Below are positions 5,826 through 6,738 of a stretch of DNA of 6,738 nucleotides, in pieces. The notes under the pieces were generated by a model. It was not told the DNA's origin, did no database searches, and worked only from the letters and a program-made list of their open reading frames with translations. Source of the stretch: Chloroflexota bacterium (GTDB taxonomy: Bacteria; Chloroflexota; Anaerolineae; Anaerolineales; Villigracilaceae); NCBI GenBank assembly GCA_026389975.1, contig JAPLGV010000347.1, positions 1 to 6,738 on the forward strand, in the 5' to 3' direction. Numbering within the stretch: the stretch's first letter is position 1; each line of letters starts with the position of its first letter. The translations under genes and the position numbers were made by a program.

Positions 5826-5978
5826 TTAGAGAGTTATTTTAGCACGAAGAGGAGATAAAAAAATGGAACGGATAAAAAAAACCGTATAGTTTCGCCCCGC
5901 CTTGTGTAATTTCACACCGGCCTCGGAGACAAAGTCAACAATATCTATTTTGGCTTTGATTTCGCCAATGGTGGACAT
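5826..5978 (-). pseudogene. DnaG-type primase remnant B (N-terminus and first half of CHC2 zinc finger, frameshifted)
   Basis: An ATG at 5978 opens MSTIGEIKAKIDIVDFVSEA and continues GVKLHKAGRNYT, the N-terminus of a DnaG-type primase. The next expected codons (GFCPFH) are disturbed: a run of eight T on the minus strand (5881-5874) shifts the frame, and the first zinc ligand Cys has become Tyr. The remaining CCG TTC CAT (5871-5863) still matches remnant A base for base. After CAT (5863) primase homology ends, as in remnant A. Read without correction, the ORF has 50 codons and stops at TAA 5828-5826, 24 nt before the oxidoreductase ATG, with no ribosome binding site in front of it. A functional leader peptide is possible but not supported. 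The AT-rich stretch 5979-6031 holds no gene I can see. Confidence 0.7.
5836..5841 (-). promoter_or_regulatory. Candidate -10 box (TAAAAT) of the oxidoreductase gene
   Basis: TAAAAT on the minus strand at 5841-5836 would start transcription about 27-30 nt before the ATG and leave room for the ribosome binding site. No good -35 is seen: the expected place lies in the T-rich tract at the end of primase remnant B. Weak call. Confidence 0.35.
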
Positions 5979-6031
5979 GGCGTGATTGATTATTAATTTG
6001 GTTGCACTCTAACGAAATAAGTATATTAAAC

Positions 6032-6065
6032 AAAAAAAACCGCCTGCATAATTCTTCGGCGCTTT
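6032..6065 (-). terminator. Probable terminator of the SUI1/YciH gene
   Basis: On the minus strand CGCC (6061-6058) pairs with GGCG (6044-6041) around a 13-nt loop, and an outer AAA/TTT extends the stem past one mismatch. Eight T follow (6039-6032). It lies about 20 nt after the stop codon at 6084. The stem is short, so this is a moderate call. Confidence 0.55.
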
Positions 6066-6083
6066 GGGAAATGATCTGATTTT

Positions 6084-6422
6084 TTATCCACCCGCCAGTT
6101 TGACTATGTACCCCAGCTTGAGCAAAACATTGGCTATTTTTTCGCGGTTCTCACCCTGAATCTCGATCACGCCATCTTTGACGGTTCCACCAGTGCCGCA
6201 AGCCTGTTTGATTTTCCTTGCCAGGGCATTCATATCCTCTTCGGAAAGTACCAGATTCTTGACCAGCGTGACGCCTTTCCCGCCGCGGCCTTTGGTTTCA
6301 CGATGCAGATAGACGGTCTGCTGTTGCGGCAGCAAGGACGTAACAGATGGTTTATTCTGATTTTTCTTGCGCAGGTCTCCGGACTCTGAAGACCAGACGG
6401 TGCGGTAATCGGTTTGGGACAT
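6084..6422 (-). CDS. yciH: SUI1/YciH family translation initiation factor (bacterial eIF1 homologue)
   Basis: This 112-aa basic protein has the SUI1 fold signature: TVYLHRETKGRGGKGVTLV (residues 36-54, the basic loop that contacts 16S rRNA in eIF1), a helix LSEEDMNALARKIKQ, then CGTGGTVKDGVIEIQGE (75-91) and a last strand and helix ending LLKLGYIVKLAGG. Residues 1-35 are a polar, probably unfolded tail, normal for bacterial YciH. eIF1 guards start codon choice in eukaryotes and archaea. In bacteria YciH is thought to act on initiation, with reports of leaderless mRNA discrimination, which makes its presence here, beside genes with leaderless promoters, worth noting. The ATG at 6422 has no Shine-Dalgarno sequence. 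A TATAAT lies about 30 nt upstream, so a short leader is expected. The transcript is probably monocistronic, with a terminator after the gene. Confidence 0.93.
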   Translation of the reverse strand: MSQTDYRTVWSSESGDLRKKNQNKPSVTSLLPQQQTVYLHRETKGRGGKGVTLVKNLVLSEEDMNALARKIKQACGTGGTVKDGVIEIQGENREKIANVLLKLGYIVKLAGG

Positions 6423-6452
6423 GGGTCAACTTTTGGGGAATTTGTTTTCTTA

Positions 6453-6458
6453 ATTATA
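6453..6458 (-). promoter_or_regulatory. -10 box (TATAAT) of the SUI1/YciH gene
   Basis: The plus-strand sequence ATTATAAT (6453-6460) contains TATAAT on both strands. On the minus strand it stands at 6458-6453, about 30 nt before the ATG at 6422, predicting a leader of about 24 nt without a ribosome binding site. A TTGACG (6487-6482) lies upstream, but its spacer of 23 nt is too long for a usual -35. Confidence 0.5.
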
Positions 6459-6481
6459 ATCTCCCTCCCGTGTGGACTCTC

Positions 6482-6524
6482 CGTCAATTGCTGTAATCAA
6501 TGCGGACGTCAATTCAAACGTCAA
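6482..6524 (-). repeat. Three TTGACG repeats upstream of the SUI1/YciH gene
   Basis: TTGACG on the minus strand occurs at 6524-6519, 6512-6507 and 6487-6482. The first two are extended to TTGACGT and are 12 bp apart; the third is 25 bp further. They lie upstream of the -10 box, in the gap between the cupin and SUI1 genes, and could be regulator sites or decayed promoter elements. The gap holds no other feature I can support, and no terminator for the cupin gene was recognised. Confidence 0.4.
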
Positions 6525-6551
6525 AACTCTCGGCGTAAAAGACTGGAAACT

Positions 6552-6738
6552 TTAGCATTCCTTCCCAATGATCCTGATCTCATCCGGTTTATTGGGGATG
6601 ATGCACAGAAACTCAAACTTCTCCTCGCCCACATTCTGATACCAATGGGGTACACCTTCAGGGATGAAGACCACGTCCCCGGCGCAAACATCGAAAGTCT
6701 CATCGCCAATGCCTATACTGGCCTGACCCTGCAGCACA
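6552..6738 (-). CDS. Cupin domain protein, 5'-truncated by window edge
   Basis: The last 61-62 codons of a small cupin protein, ending at TAA 6554-6552. Cupin motif 2, G(X)5PXG(X)2H(X)3N, is seen exactly as GDVVFIPEGVPHWYQN. Its His ligates the metal together with residues of motif 1, which lies outside the window. Before it, LQGQASIGIGDETFDVCAG is the typical strand pair leading into motif 2. After it come EKFEFLCIIPNKPDEIRIIG and a short tail. It belongs to the small single-domain cupins, whose roles (sugar isomerase, dioxygenase, sensor domain) cannot be told apart from this fragment. The GTG at 6737 is inside the domain and is not the start. Confidence 0.88.
   Translation of the reverse strand, partial: VLQGQASIGIGDETFDVCAGDVVFIPEGVPHWYQNVGEEKFEFLCIIPNKPDEIRIIGKEC

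Noticed and set aside
4328..5978. Composite transposon or attL/attR pair of an integrated element around the oxidoreductase gene
   Set aside because: No transposase or integrase, no target duplication, and the flanking remnants are only about 71% identical with a protein-like pattern of change. Kept only as an open idea under the primase remnant finding.

Overview
The window is G+C-rich bacterial chromosomal DNA, most likely from a Chloroflexota genome of the Anaerolineae type. This guess rests on the gene content, on TATAAT boxes sitting directly in front of start codons, on GC-rich palindromic repeats of the CCTCACCCCC type, and on a bacterial SUI1/YciH factor. It is an inference: there is no rRNA marker. 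Nothing indicates a phage, plasmid or integrated element carrying its own integrase or transposase.

Left half, plus strand (1-4225): the 3' part of a Nudix hydrolase of the MTH1/MutT kind (cut by the window edge, with an in-frame 30-bp duplication in it); coaBC (dfp) for two steps of coenzyme A synthesis; a metallophosphoesterase overlapping coaBC by 4 bp (ATGA), then a strong terminator; a lipoprotein with a DUF4349-type domain and a C-terminal membrane segment; and rsmG, the 16S rRNA m7G527 methyltransferase. coaBC and rsmG each have a perfect TATAAT exactly 7 nt before the ATG and no Shine-Dalgarno sequence, which predicts leaderless mRNAs. The metallophosphoesterase and the lipoprotein have ribosome binding sites instead.

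Right half, minus strand (4226-6738): an FAD-dependent amine oxidase-like gene, a SUI1/YciH translation factor gene, and the 3' part of a cupin gene. rsmG is flanked by two palindromic repeats of one family in opposite orientation. The oxidoreductase gene is flanked by two short remnants of DnaG-type primase genes (first half of the CHC2 zinc finger), in the same orientation. They differ mostly at synonymous positions, yet both lose primase homology immediately after the same CPFH codons. This shared breakpoint is the most unusual thing in the window.

Functionally this is a housekeeping neighbourhood (nucleotide pool cleaning, CoA synthesis, ribosome modification, translation initiation) with an accessory amine oxidase-like gene placed between primase remnants. 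Two enzymes depart from their family motifs: CoaBC has Asp and Ser where the decarboxylase normally has catalytic Asn and Cys, and the oxidoreductase lacks the Gly-rich SGRNGG segment expected in its FAD-binding region.
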